Below the pieces are notes generated by a model, which saw only the letters and a program-made list of their open reading frames with translations, ran no database searches and was not told the DNA's origin. Of a stretch of DNA of 44,800 bases, positions 1-9,615 are shown in pieces; the stretch's first letter is position 1, and each line of letters begins with the position of its first letter. Made by a program: the position numbers and the translations under genes. The stretch is from NCBI GenBank assembly GCA_003427395.1, contig BFEA01000003.1:5814790-5859589 (forward strand), in the 5' to 3' direction. The stretch is from Chara braunii (taxonomy: Eukaryota > Streptophyta > Charophyceae > Charales > Characeae).

Positions 1-320
1 GATCAAGGGCCAGGCTCTATTCCGGGATTTGGCTGGGGGCAAAGTAGCTGCCCTCAGCCTTCAGCCAGCTATAACAGCTAGCCTGCCACCCAGCAGCCTC
101 ACACTTGTGGCAATGCTGGTGGGGCATTCTACTTAAGTAGATGCTGGCTGGCTGGCTGCTGGTGTGATGAGGCGAAGTGTTGGAGGTNTGCAGAAGCACT
201 TGGAGGAAGGAGGAGGCAGCCATAGCTAGAGGCTGGGAGCTTCTTGCCCCACCTCTTGTGCTGTGCTGCAGGCTGTGGGGGAGCCATAGNCGGGAGGCTG
301 GCGCTGGATTGGGTGGTGCG

Positions 321-590
321 GCGGAAGCGCTGCCGAAATTGTGCGGCGGCAGCGCTGGTTTTCCTAGTGGGACGGAGGAAGCGCTGCCGAATTCTTGGGG
401 CGGCAGCGCTCGTCTTCTTGGCGATGCGGCGGAAACGCTGCCGAAATTGTGCGGCGGCAGCGCTGGTTCTCCTGGTGGGACAGCGGAAGCGCTGCCGAAT
501 TCTTGGGATGACAACGCTAGTCTTCTTGGCGATACGGCGGAAGCGCTGCCGAAATTGTGCGGCGGCAGCGCAGATTCTCTTGGCGGTACG
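321..590. repeat. 5 x 54-bp tandem repeat, left copy
   Basis: Five units of 54 bp share GGAAGCGCTGCCGAA. Units alternate between an A type (AATTGTGCGGCGGCAGCGC) and a B type (TTCTTGGGGCGGC), giving a 108-bp higher-order A-B-A-B-A pattern. Because 54 is a multiple of 3, frames on both strands stay open (forward: 18-residue repeats beginning RRKRCR), which says little about coding. Confidence 0.85.
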
Positions 591-2161
591 CGAGGGCGCT
601 ACCAGATTTTGTGGCAACAGTATTTTGCACAAGACTGCGAAAAGGGGGGTTGGACGTTGCCGCAGGGATGGTACCGCCGAGGTGGAAGTGCGCCTTGGGA
701 TAGGAAGAGTGTGGTGATCGTTTTGTTGAGGACGTTGTGGCATGTGGCACTTGAGGGAATGGTCAAGGCCATAGTTATTTTTTTTGCGGCACGGTGAACG
801 AGCGGGGACTGGATCCAGGACCACCAAGTATTGCGGCAGGCAGGTGATAACCTGAGTTGGTACTTGGTGGGTTGAGTTGGCGCTGTTCTTAGTGAGAGTT
901 GTGAGATTGAGGCTGTGGGATTTAAGAGTGGGATACTCTCCTCATCGGCGAGCCCACTTTTGTGTTGGTGAGCAGCGCCTAAGTCAGTGTTGGTGCCTGA
1001 AGGAAGGCGCGGCTCATCTTTGTGAGCAGCATAACTTTTCTTCATAAAATACTTGGCTTTCTTGAGTGAGCATTCATAAAATTCACTCAAGGTCAGTGTG
1101 ACTCAGCTCCTCTGCACACCTGCGTGAACCCACACATTGCATGACCTTGCTTTAAATTCAGGGGAAAAGGTAGAGCAAGAGTGTGACGTCATGCGTGTGA
1201 AGAAAGGGCCGACTTGTTTGGGGGATGGATGAATCTCTGGATTGTTTCTTTTCCTGATTGTGCAGGTAGGTTGGAAGGTGCATGTGAGAAGGAATCAACA
1301 TTGCTTGCTCAAGATAATAATGGGGATGCTTACCTTTCTCCCACGCGACTTGAATGCATGTGAAAGAAAAGAGGAAAACCAAAAATAATAATAATAAAAG
1401 AGTGAACAGGTGGGTGCCGAAAGAACGAAGGCCGTGGGAAAATTAAAAGAAGAGAAGACAAGGGAACACCTTAGTATCTTCCCAAGGACTTCCCCATTCT
1501 ATCCCGAACGACCATTATCCTTCTATGCCCGTCCAAAATATCTTACTTNTTTCTCTTCTCAATTCGTCTAAGTCGANCCTTAGCCGGGAAGACATAGAGT
1601 GGTCGTCTGCACCTAGGGTCTAGGCTTCTTCTCTCTAGGAGGCATCTGAGGCGGGGGTTCGTTGCCTTAGGGGCCGGCCTTGTTATCGACTCAGAGCGGA
1701 CCGCTTTGGCGGGGGGATACCATGCTGTTGCGGTGGAGCCAGCCCAACCTCTTAGTCCTGAACAATGTGTTTTCGGGCGAGGGGGAGGGGTATTCCAAAC
1801 CACTTCCTAGAGAGTAGGGTGTCTTGAAGCTAGGGGCAGTCGCCTCCTCGTGCTTTCGGAGAAAGGGGAGGCTGAATCTAGTACCCGGCTGGGTGGCCGC
1901 TTTAGGAGCCACCTACGTGTGGGAGGGCTGGCGCCACAAGAAACCCAGCCCGTGATTCAACTAGTGTTAAAAGAAGTGCAAATAGGCATTACTTTCGCGG
2001 ACGGACCGTGACAAAAGAATCACGACCCGAAAAGGGGAGTAAAGATTGAACATGGAAATGAGTATATCTGAGTTATTTTGACAAAGTTACCGCTTCGTCG
2101 TCCAGATGCTTGCGGAGACAGTGATTCTCCGATTGTTCAGCACACGCGAGGCGGCGGCTAA
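591..2161 (+). other. 3' internal region, left copy, no clear gene
   Basis: GC-rich sequence up to about 1140, then mixed sequence. Open frames here are short and overlap on both strands. Positions 890-1430 differ from the right copy (15487-16027) at about 27 sites, while 1440-2161 is identical apart from Ns. I see no motif that names a function. Confidence 0.45.
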
Positions 2162-2608
2162 TTGGTTAGCGGTGCCGACACGATCCCGCGCCGGCATGAC
2201 ACGGAAAGGAACGCTAGTGTACAACCCTCTACAGGTTTACTCGGAACGGGACACGCCACGATTCTAGGAGAGAGCGCGAGGAAACCACCGCGGAGTTATA
2301 TTTTCTTGGTCGAGTCAAGCCAACATATTGTACGATATGACTTTGCCCCTCCTAATCCATCACGAGATTACGGAGACATGAACTTAGTTGTGGTTCATGA
2401 GGACTGTCCAGAAGTAGAGAACATTCATGAGGTTAGAGGGATGTTCCTCTATATTGTACTCCATTTGAATGATTTGCAAGGTCCGTTTGGCTCCCTTCAT
2501 CATGTGAGACGGGTCCGAGCGAATAGATTTAATATCATTCGCTCGGAACATTTCGACGTCACCGCGTTTTATGACGAGGCTTGTGAAATTTACGAGCGCC
2601 TCTTCTAA
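2162..2608 (+). CDS. Unidentified ORF A in the 3' internal region (left copy)
   Basis: A 148-codon open frame bounded by stops. The frame opens with TTG directly after a TAA, and the first ATG (2378) would leave only 76 codons. It includes YIFLVESSQHIVRYDFAPP and a hydrophobic FLYIVLHLNDL. I do not recognise the family. It lies 3' of the tandem repeat and upstream of the LTR, on the same strand as gag, the usual place for extra or envelope-like ORFs in plant Ty3/gypsy elements. It has no clear signal peptide or membrane span. It could be a fragment of a longer spliced or broken gene continuing into ORF B. Confidence 0.4.
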   Translation: MVSGADTIPRRHDTERNASVQPSTGLLGTGHATILGESARKPPRSYIFLVESSQHIVRYDFAPPNPSRDYGDMNLVVVHEDCPEVENIHEVRGMFLYIVLHLNDLQGPFGSLHHVRRVRANRFNIIRSEHFDVTAFYDEACEIYERLF

Positions 2609-2625
2609 CAGGTGGCTTCTTCGGT

Positions 2626-3183
2626 ATGCAGATGCCTAGCGGATGGCGGAACTTCACTCTGGCCAGATATCTACTGATTCGCGACACTACGGACGAGGAG
2701 TTGATCCGGCGAGCGGAGCGACTATTGCTGGCTCGAGATGGAGTGCCCACACGTTGGGTTGGTTTCATTGGCCTGCTCAGTGATGGACATGGATTTTTCC
2801 CTAACTCGCGTGCAGATGTTCGTGCCAATGTGGCCCGACTTCCGGACGAAGTTCATTGATACACCTTGTACTTCCATCATGCAAGCGACCTCCAATGCCT
2901 TTGTCGGGTCATTGTGAGCGTCAAAATTACCCTATGCGGGGAGCGCTACGGCATCATCCGGATTAAAGAAACCACTACCACGCACCTGTTTCGGATGCGC
3001 CAACCGTTCCGTGGCATAGTTTGGAGGCTCACCTCATGGGTGGTTTCTCTCTATGATACGCGGAAGGTCGGAGTTATGCGAGGCGGACGTGTCTCCACCT
3101 TGGCTTTTGACGACGAGGAGCTTACGCGACTCGACCGGATAGAGGTAGAGGCCCGTGAGGGCCGACAGGTTTATCCTGGCTGA
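2626..3183 (+). pseudogene. Unidentified ORF B, split by one in-frame TGA (left copy)
   Basis: It opens at ATG 2626, 17 bp after ORF A but in another frame. It is interrupted by TGA (2857-2859) and continues in the same frame to a TGA at 3181-3183, 185 codons in all. The parts (SGWRNFTLARYLLIRDTTDEEL; WRLTSWVVSLYDTRKVGVM; DDEELTRLDRIEVEAREG) look like real, mixed-composition protein, but I cannot name it. The 17-bp gap plus frame change suggests one ancestral ORF with ORF A, broken by an indel or joined by splicing. Confidence 0.4.
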
Positions 3184-3416
3184 GCGCACCCTCTCGAGTC
3201 AGGTGCAGTGGTAAGTGACTCTTTTATTGGGCCACATCTATATGACTCTACAAGGGTAATAATAACAAAAAACAACAACAATCTTGCGTAGGTAGGCCAA
3301 CCAGACGGATAGTATCTGGATTACCCCGATGATGGCACTATCATGCTTATGCATTGAGGGGTAATCGAACGCTGAAAAATGAGCCGAGCAAAATAAAAAC
3401 CGAACACCTGAGAAGG

Positions 3417-4303
3417 TGTCGAGCAAAAGGGCGAGGGCGAAGTATCATGAGATGAAACATCTCCATGCCAAGTATCTGGTGTTGGGGATGGGTACTTCGT
3501 CATTCGTGGAANGGAGAGAGTAATTATTGCCTAGGAGGACGAATCGACCGACAAAATTGTCAGTCGCTCCCCTGAATAGTTGTATGCGGTACGACAATAT
3601 GGTCGAACCGGGAGTTCAAACACTGACCAGGAGCCAGATCACTTNTTGATCCGCATGGTACCAACGGTATTTACTTATATAAGCTGTGCGTGACGGATCT
3701 TCCGTCTTCGGACGGCAGTAGCATTGTCTCTCCGGTCATGCAAGCAGGAAATGATAACCTTGGCAGGTCGCCTCGTCAAGTCGAAATGTTGTTTATGAGT
3801 ATGAGATTATAACGGGAGTAGGATTATACATTGGATTTCATGTTTGGTCGAGGCCGTCCTATTCGACCGATGCTCGTTCGTACCGAGGAGATCAGCGCCC
3901 TCGGGAACGGACGACGTTTGGGTTCACTTGGCGTTAACCAAGCGTACCTATACTCCAGCGAGCGAGCAAACGCCCTCGGCTGACCTACCTCTGCAATTGC
4001 ATGTAGAAGCTTTCGCACGTGGGTCGGTAGCTTGGCAGGGATACGCCCCTAAGGGCGGTGACAGCCCCTTAGGGAAGGTAAGATGCGCCCCGCGAGAACC
4101 TATCCTGTTGTAGGGGATCGTGGGATGTACAGCTGGCGCACCCGGCTAGAGCGGCGAAGGGACAATGCAATCGCGTTCGTCTCGGCGGTTGGCGGGATTA
4201 TTTATGCGTTGTCCTAAGTTGTCTCTTAATTTTGTTTTGTTATAACTCATGTGTGACATAGTCGGGAAGGCCCTCGCTCACGCGGGGGCCGATGCGCTCG
4301 ACA
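3417..4303 (+). repeat. LTR, left copy (887 bp)
   Basis: It begins TGTCGAGC and ends GCTCGACA, a perfect 8-bp terminal inverted repeat with the canonical TG...CA ends. It is preceded by a short purine run (GAGAAGG) and followed after 2 bp by the primer-binding site. A TATA box lies about 260 bp inside. The 3' boundary is firm because the repeat homology to 18900 stops there. The 5' boundary is inferred, because homology between the two copies continues upstream. By my count it differs from the right LTR by about 18 substitutions, all in its last 500 bp. Confidence 0.65.
3676..3683 (+). promoter_or_regulatory. TATA box of left LTR
   Basis: TATATAAG lies about 260 bp from the inferred LTR start and about 620 bp before its end, a normal place for the U3 promoter. 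Transcription would start roughly 25-35 bp downstream, near a small hairpin (CCGTC TTCG GACGG). Confidence 0.55.
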
Positions 4304-4305
4304 GG

Positions 4306-4323
4306 TGGCGCCGTTGCCGGGGA
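4306..4323 (+). other. Primer-binding site, tRNA-Asp
   Basis: TGGCGCCGTTGCCGGGGA starts 2 bp after the LTR end. It is the perfect 18-base complement of the 3' end of plant tRNA-Asp (CCCCGGCAACGGCGCCA), as also used by plant Athila-like elements. It fixes the LTR's 3' boundary and shows that the element's transcription runs on the forward strand, opposite to pol. Confidence 0.85.
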
Positions 4324-4522
4324 TGACGGCGAATTACCGTTGTTCCTGGTGGAACGACACTCGGGAAAAGGATGGTTATAGTGATTTTAAGTGTTGTGTG
4401 TTGTTTGTTTGGATTAAAAGTAGTCAGTGGCTGTTAATGTTTGGAGAAGAAAAGGAAGGCAAAGTTATTGAGTCTGTTTGACACTTGAACATGTGGGTTT
4501 TTGTTGTGTTAATTCACCCAAG

Positions 4523-6244
4523 ATGACGGAAGGAAGTGCCAATCCAGCAAATAGCAATGCAGGGGATCGTCGCAATGACATCCTGGAACTTGCACGAGCC
4601 ATTCGTGAGGCCAATAATCAGAAGGCGCAACTGCCAAAGGTTCAAGTTTCCCTCTTCGATGGCACCAATGCCTCATCATGGGCGGACAAGTTTGAGCAAT
4701 TGGGCAGTTTTTGTGAATGGACGAGTGAAAAGATGCTTCAAATAGTGAAGCGATATTGTATGGTCGAGTACAAAGAGGAGGTGTCGGAGTTGGTGCTAGC
4801 CTTGCGTGACTGGCCCGACTTCAAAGCCAAATTATTGGACAAGTACCAATTGGGGGATCAACTGCTCGATCTGGCGGACTTACGGAAAGTCAGTCGTCGG
4901 AAATTTGGTACGGCCAAGCAGTTTATCACGGAGTTCGAACGAGTTGCGCGTCTGGTGCCTGATCTTCCAGATAAGGATCGGTGCCTTATCTTCCTCGAAA
5001 ACTTTTTCGAAATTGAGCAGCGGGAACTGATGAAGGATATGACTGGGCGATACGACTGGCCAAAGATCAAGGAGAATCTGTTGGCTGCAAGCTTCGACCA
5101 GATGCTTTACCGTCTCCTGAAGCAGCAAAAGGAGGACCGCGAGAAGGAAGGGGTAAGCGCGGACAAGGATCAGGCCGTTTACAAAACCCTGACTGATATG
5201 CGAAACATGATGGCTGACATGAAGGAGGAAAGGTTGAAGTTGCAAGTGATGATGGTCCAAACAAAGGGTGAAAAAAGGAAGGGAAAAACTCCCGTTGTGG
5301 AGGAAGTGAGTAGTAGCAGCAGCGAAGAGGAAGATGAGGAGGAAGTGGAGCCCGCTCGAAAATTGACCAAGGCAGAACGGAAGGCCCTGAATCAAATACG
5401 AGGGGGGGAAGGCACTAGCAAAAAGCAACGAAACAATAATGGAGGAGGTGGACAAGGAAGCAACCAGGAACAGGCGGCGCAGACCCCTCCTCAACAGCCC
5501 CAACCTCAGGCAGGAGGCCGAGGCCGAGGTCGAGGTAGAGGACAAGGCATTGGGGGAGGCCGAGAAAATGCAGGCGGCCGAGGCAATTGGCAGAATTGGT
5601 TTTGCAAGTATTGTGCCCTAGATGGGCATGGGATACGGTTTTGTCAGACCATTACCAAAGATGAAAACGATAAGGTTATATATACGAATATCCGAGGTGA
5701 GGTCTACGACTTCGAAGGGAACCTCATCGATCCCAATGTGGAGGAAGGAATGAGAAAGGAGGTTTTTCGACGTATAGGGCGAGATCTTCCTAAAACTTTC
5801 CGACTGACTTCCTCGGAAGAAGTTGAACAGATTGAGTTGGAAGTGGCGATGGAATCATTGACGATTGAAGATGCGAAGACCGGGGATGAAGGTTTGAGCG
5901 AGGAACAGGAAGAGATACTACATCGAGTCCAGTTGGTGGTCAAGAAGATTAACCGATGTCGGGAAGCTTTTGTTCAAATATGCGCCGACATGAATGAAGA
6001 ATGGCGCGGGCTTCCCCAAGTTTTTCTGTTTGGAGGATGGGACAGAGATGGCCAAAGAGGTCTTAATGATGTTAGCGCACCACAACCTGGATCGCCGTCG
6101 GCAGGGCGTTTGATGGCCACCACGGTCTTGTCCCGTCCTGCTTTCAAGCGACCTGCCACTGCTGGCCTCCCGCAGGCTCAGAGGGCTCGAAGGCCGCTGC
6201 GGCCAAGGGCAACACCAGAAGAAGGGCCAAGTCATCCCCGGTAA
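4523..6244 (+). CDS. gag: Gag polyprotein (capsid and nucleocapsid) of the Ty3/gypsy element
   Basis: 573 codons from the first ATG (4523). The frame stays open upstream to 4478, but only with TTG. A retrotransposon-gag capsid region lies near the N-terminus (FDGTNASSWADKFEQL and about 150 residues after). It is followed by a charged, acidic and coiled-coil-prone stretch (SSSSSEEEDEEEVE), a glycine/arginine-rich basic block (GRGRGRGRG) and one CCHC zinc knuckle: Cys361, Cys364, His369, Cys374 (CX2CX4HX4C). These are standard capsid assembly and RNA-packaging parts. It begins about 220 bp after the LTR, with no gene between. It ends at a TAA (6242-6244) after which the same frame continues, so the stop may be a lesion. 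Confidence 0.85.
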   Translation: MTEGSANPANSNAGDRRNDILELARAIREANNQKAQLPKVQVSLFDGTNASSWADKFEQLGSFCEWTSEKMLQIVKRYCMVEYKEEVSELVLALRDWPDFKAKLLDKYQLGDQLLDLADLRKVSRRKFGTAKQFITEFERVARLVPDLPDKDRCLIFLENFFEIEQRELMKDMTGRYDWPKIKENLLAASFDQMLYRLLKQQKEDREKEGVSADKDQAVYKTLTDMRNMMADMKEERLKLQVMMVQTKGEKRKGKTPVVEEVSSSSSEEEDEEEVEPARKLTKAERKALNQIRGGEGTSKKQRNNNGGGGQGSNQEQAAQTPPQQPQPQAGGRGRGRGRGQGIGGGRENAGGRGNWQNWFCKYCALDGHGIRFCQTITKDENDKVIYTNIRGEVYDFEGNLIDPNVEEGMRKEVFRRIGRDLPKTFRLTSSEEVEQIELEVAMESLTIEDAKTGDEGLSEEQEEILHRVQLVVKKINRCREAFVQICADMNEEWRGLPQVFLFGGWDRDGQRGLNDVSAPQPGSPSAGRLMATTVLSRPAFKRPATAGLPQAQRARRPLRPRATPEEGPSHPR

Positions 6245-6502
6245 ACCGAGACTATTCCGATTGAAGAAGACGATGACGAGGAGGACGAGTTGTTGCGAGC
6301 CGAGGATGAGCGGCAGGCCAAACAACGGGCCATGGAGAGGGAGCCCGAAATGGGCAAGGCCGATGTTGGGGAAGGAGAGTTGAAAAAAAAGAAGCAAGTT
6401 TACACGATCCCGGTGGAGCAAGGGATGGATATCGAGCAAATCGTCGACCGGATTCATCAGGGGCATGAATTCACTAGCAAGAGGATCACATCGAATGCCT
6501 GA
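6245..6502 (+). pseudogene. Gag C-terminal / gag-protease linker beyond an in-frame TAA
   Basis: Directly after the gag stop the same frame continues for 85 codons. It is acidic at first, then has a VYTIPVEQGMDIEQIVDRI segment typical of the linker before the protease in Ty3/gypsy polyproteins, as I remember the family. The retroelement sequence ends about 6471, where a MITE begins; the last codons and the TGA (6500-6502) belong to the MITE. The next expected part, the start of protease, is found on the other strand at 13843. This is the main evidence that gag and pol were once one reading unit. Confidence 0.65.
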
Positions 6503-6628
6503 ATCTGGACGAATTTCTGGAGATATGCAGAAGATTGAGATTGAACTGTTTTTCTACATCTGTGCTTAAAACACATTCAGATTCAGGGGCTCGATCCTAT
6601 CCTTTTTGCTCGTGGGACCTCGGCCCAG
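6472..6628. mobile_element. MITE family 1, copy at the gag breakpoint
   Basis: It starts CACTAGCAAGAGG inside the gag-pro linker and ends CTTTTTGCTCGTGGGACC, with inner halves AATCTGGACGAAT and AACACATTCAGATTC that are inverted to each other. Copies sit at 13841-13998, 26413-26583, 30901-31070 and 33041-33209. Its left end lacks the outer GGCC-GGTC bases seen in the intact copies, while its right end keeps them. Confidence 0.65.
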
Positions 6629-6662
6629 CAGTCTGTTTATCAACAAAAGACTGCTGGACGAG

Positions 6663-6831
6663 AGCAGAAACAAAAAGTCAAATCCCAAACAAAGCAAAAA
6701 AAAGACAAAAAAAAGAAAAAACTTACCTGAAATGCTGCTGACACCCNAGCAGAAACAAAAAGTCAAATCCCAAACAAAGCAAAAAAAAGACAAAAAAAAG
6801 AAAAAACTTACCTGAAATGCTGCTGACACCC
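6663..6831. repeat. Exact 84-bp duplication around a single N
   Basis: 6663-6746 and 6748-6831 are identical 84-bp A-rich copies separated by one N (6747). This is what overlapping contig ends joined with a one-base gap look like, so it is best read as an assembly join and not a biological repeat. Confidence 0.75.
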
Positions 6832-7217
6832 TCAAAACGGCCGTTTTTCCCCTTTTCAGGGACTGCAAGTCCCTGTCACATCTCCATTTAGTTTTTTTTT
6901 CTTTTTTTTTCTTTTTTTCTTTTTGTATTACGGGGAACCCCTATAGCAGCCACATCCGTGCTCAAGCCTCCAACGAGGGAACATGCGGGAGCTGCACCCA
7001 CCAGCAGGTGCGATACCTGCTACAGCAGGTGGGCGATACCAGCCAGGGGTCAGCTGGTAGCATCAGGACCAAGCCTATTGGCTGGGCCAGTCACTGTGTC
7101 TCCCCTCCGGTCCCCTCCCCCTATGAACATCAGCAGTCTCTGCTCAATGCCACTCGGGGGGGCCAACGGCATATCTCTAAGTGGCAGGCACCAAGCTTGC
7201 CCAGGAAGGTACATGAG
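6832..7217. other. Non-coding stretch with small palindromes
   Basis: It holds AAAACGGCCGTTTT (6834-6847, a perfect palindrome), a small stem GGGACT GCA AGTCCC and a T-rich tract (6891-6925). The rest is unremarkable sequence that belongs to the insertions left of the reversed pol. No gene is seen. Confidence 0.5.
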
Positions 7218-7285
7218 GCCAATGGGGATTGAACCCTGAACCTCCTGAATGCTACTTGCGTGCCTTACCAACTGAGCTGGGAGGC
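7218..7285 (-). pseudogene. tRNA-like sequence (tRNA-derived SINE head or tRNA pseudogene)
   Basis: Read in reverse, these 68 bases have a D-arm/box A (CCAGCTCAGTTGGTAAGGC) and a T-loop/box B (GGGTTCAATCCCC) at tRNA spacing. The acceptor stem pairs only partly, so it is not a working tRNA. It lies close to a U6-like remnant and short A-runs, consistent with retroposed Pol III transcripts. Confidence 0.6.
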
Positions 7286-7334
7286 TGAATCAGATCCAAG
7301 TTCAATCCCAGTTGGGATAAAAAAAAGACTCGAA

Positions 7335-7386
7335 CCAGTTCTCGATTTGTGCATGTCATCCTTGCACAGGGGTCATACTAGCTCCG
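7335..7386 (-). pseudogene. Diverged U6 snRNA fragment
   Basis: The reverse strand here matches the 3' half of U6: the AGCATGGCCCCTGCGCAAGG region, the ATGACACGCA segment and the TCGAGAA end are recognisable with several transitions. It is truncated on the 5' side just before the ACAGAGA box. Downstream on the same strand lie a T-rich run and the tRNA-like unit. A second, far better preserved U6 copy lies at 39660. Confidence 0.7.
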
Positions 7387-8330
7387 CGCGACTGATCTCA
7401 GCCGCAAGATCTCATGATCGATCGGCCGCGCTCGGATGCCTTATGAAAAGGCCAGCTCCAAAAGGAGCAACTCCTGTTTGTGAAGAGTTGTGCCCAGCAG
7501 TCCCCTCCAGCCTGTAGCACAGCAGGCCCCACATGTTTGCCTGTCTGCCGCTCCCCCGTGGATGGCTGCCCATCTACGGCTTAGGGGTCACCCAACGGGT
7601 AGGCCGCGACATCGACCTGTCGGCCCCCTCTGGCTCGAAGTCAACCCCCACGTCCCAGGAAAAAATAAAACTCCCTCTTTCCCCTGCGCCACGGCCCTAT
7701 TCTAGGTAGACTAGGTCTAGCTTTAGTCTTTCCATTTTCGGGCACCACCGTGGCCTTGCCGAAAACCACGGACGACTGTACCGATTCCCGTAACCCACAT
7801 GGACGTCGATGTTATCCTGTGTCGACGACGTCAGGTTCAGAAAAATCTTAAGTCTCTCAGTCATAAGGCTGGTCTGAATAAACTTTGGCAACGTCAATCT
7901 CATCAAGTCGTCCAATTTAGTGGAAAGGTCGGACAGCGTCCGACGTTGAAAAACACGGGCAGATACCCTTGTTAGGGTTTTGTGCCCCGACAGCATTCCC
8001 GGGCCCCATTGAACGACTTCCACGTCGTTCACGTGGTCGGTGCTCTCAGTATAAAATTTTACGGATACCTCTTTTAGTATCTTTTAATCTTTATAATACC
8101 ACAAATACTTTAACTAGCAGATATCTGAAAAACAGACTCCGTACTATTAAATGATTTATGCCCTCGAAACCAAAATTCACAATCATTCTGCACTCATCGG
8201 ATTGGTACCAGATTCAGCCCCTGGAAGCCCCAAATTCGAAACTCAGGTCCAGATTCAGCCCCTGGAAGCCCAAAATTCAAAGGACCTTATTCTAATGGTT
8301 CTGACTAACAAAATTCATTCGGTTGGAAAA
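7387..8330. other. Unassigned region with one reverse open frame
   Basis: A reverse-strand open frame of 111 codons (7697-8032) is not low complexity, but I do not recognise it; it would lie downstream of integrase in pol's direction. Around 8205-8275 the phrase CAGATTCAGCCCCTGGAAGCC is present twice in tandem. Nothing else can be assigned. Confidence 0.35.
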
Positions 8331-8366
8331 CATTATTTTAATCATCTGGGCAAGCAACCATCACCA

Positions 8367-8448
8367 CCGGGAATTTAACCCGGGTCTCTCATGTTCATGG
8401 GGATGCATCACCTCAACACACTCACGTGTCGCCAGGAGTTTAACCTGG
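8367..8448 (-). repeat. Two tRNA T-arm-like hairpins 65 bp apart
   Basis: On the reverse strand 8448-8432 reads CCAGG TTAAACT CCTGG and 8383-8367 reads CCGGG TTAAATT CCCGG. Each is a 5-bp stem with a 7-base loop, the geometry of a tRNA T-arm, spaced about one tRNA body apart. This suggests a dimeric tRNA-derived SINE remnant; D-arms are not clear. Confidence 0.4.
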
Positions 8449-8459
8449 ACCTCCCACGT

Positions 8460-9615
8460 AACACAAGGATACTCGTACTATACTACAGTCACTGTTGTCG
8501 TGGACGATAATAGCAAGGCCTCGACTTTCCACCATCCCTTCTGGAAGTCCCGTATTAACCTTCAGCTAGTTCCCAGAATGAGCCAGGAATAACCCCTGAC
8601 AGGCCTCCATAACCCAACCTATGATAATCGTTCAGACATGATCTGAACTAGCAATCCAGTACAAGAACCTCTTATTCAAGTCCTTTACCTGAGTTCCATA
8701 ACCCATCCGATTGTGCAACTTTACAAATACCTAGGATTATTATGTTTAATATCCCCGAATTCCATGTGGCTGCGTCGAGGAGTGGTGTAATCCTCCACAA
8801 AGGATAACATCCCGACATCAAGCCCCGCTTTAGATTCGAGCCTCACCACATTCCCTCCGATTCCAGTATCGCAACTCTGTTAATGTCACGCCTACAGGGC
8901 GAGACAACCCCATCCATATAATCCAAGTTGGTCAGACGAGGATCATAAGGACGCGGCGACCCTGCATATCACAAGGATAAACGACCAACCCCACCCCTGT
9001 GATAAGCAGCGATCGCTCCCCGCCATAGGCGAGGTCTCAACAGGATTACGACACCATCCTCCTTTTCGGTGATAGTGTAGTCATCGCCCTCTTTCCAAGG
9101 AAAATGACATCATTTCGTTGTGGACCAGAAACCAAGTTCCGGCACGAGTCTCACTATCACCTACAAGGCTCACATCTTTCAGGAATATCAAGACACAATA
9201 AAGACTAGGTATTACATATAAACTTACTATATTCATTAGACCATGTGCCTATAGAACGAATACTTATCGTTCAGGAAGTCACATGTTCCAAAATTTTATA
9301 CACATTTTACACATTAAGTCATGACTTTGCACAAATGATTCAAATCAATCCCTCACAAGCAAAACTCATTCCACATAAGAAATAAAAAAGATGTATGCTC
9401 AGAGAATCATCTTTACAAGGCTTGAAAAAATTATTATGCACATCAATTATCTTGCTCGAGAACGAAGAATAATGACAAAAATGACATCAACAAGTAATTA
9501 ATTACAAGTCCATATGTGTCTGTCCATTGCATGAAAAATATATCTTACAAATACTTAATCATAAAATCAAGTTAGCTAGTGGTATCAATGTCTGATAAGA
9601 AAAGTAAGGCATTAT
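8460..9615. other. Region downstream of integrase, no gene
   Basis: In pol's direction this follows the integrase stop at 9616 and may be 3' untranslated retroelement sequence or later insertions. It becomes AT-rich toward 9200-9600. No ORF, LTR-like end or polypurine tract could be supported. Confidence 0.4.

Larger units (their letters stand above)
1..3416 (+). mobile_element. 3' internal region of an upstream tandem copy of the same retrotransposon
   Basis: This stretch matches 14598-18013 almost base for base and, like it, runs directly into the LTR. If the LTR is 887 bp, the piece is the 3' internal part of a second element that shares the 3417-4303 LTR, as happens after unequal recombination between LTRs. 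If instead the LTR is longer than 4.3 kb, this is its U3. The window begins exactly at the right arm of a hairpin present in the other copy (14576-14611), so the sequence probably starts where an assembly broke. Confidence 0.65.

Noticed and set aside
129-827. Long open frames on both strands across the 54-bp repeats (for example reverse 129-827 and forward 177-797).
   Set aside because: A repeat period divisible by 3 keeps all frames open; the frames overlap on both strands and show no domain.
9052-9140. tRNA-like sequence (GATAGTGTAGTCATCGCC with a later AAGTTCCGGCACG).
   Set aside because: Arms do not pair into a cloverleaf and box B is poor.
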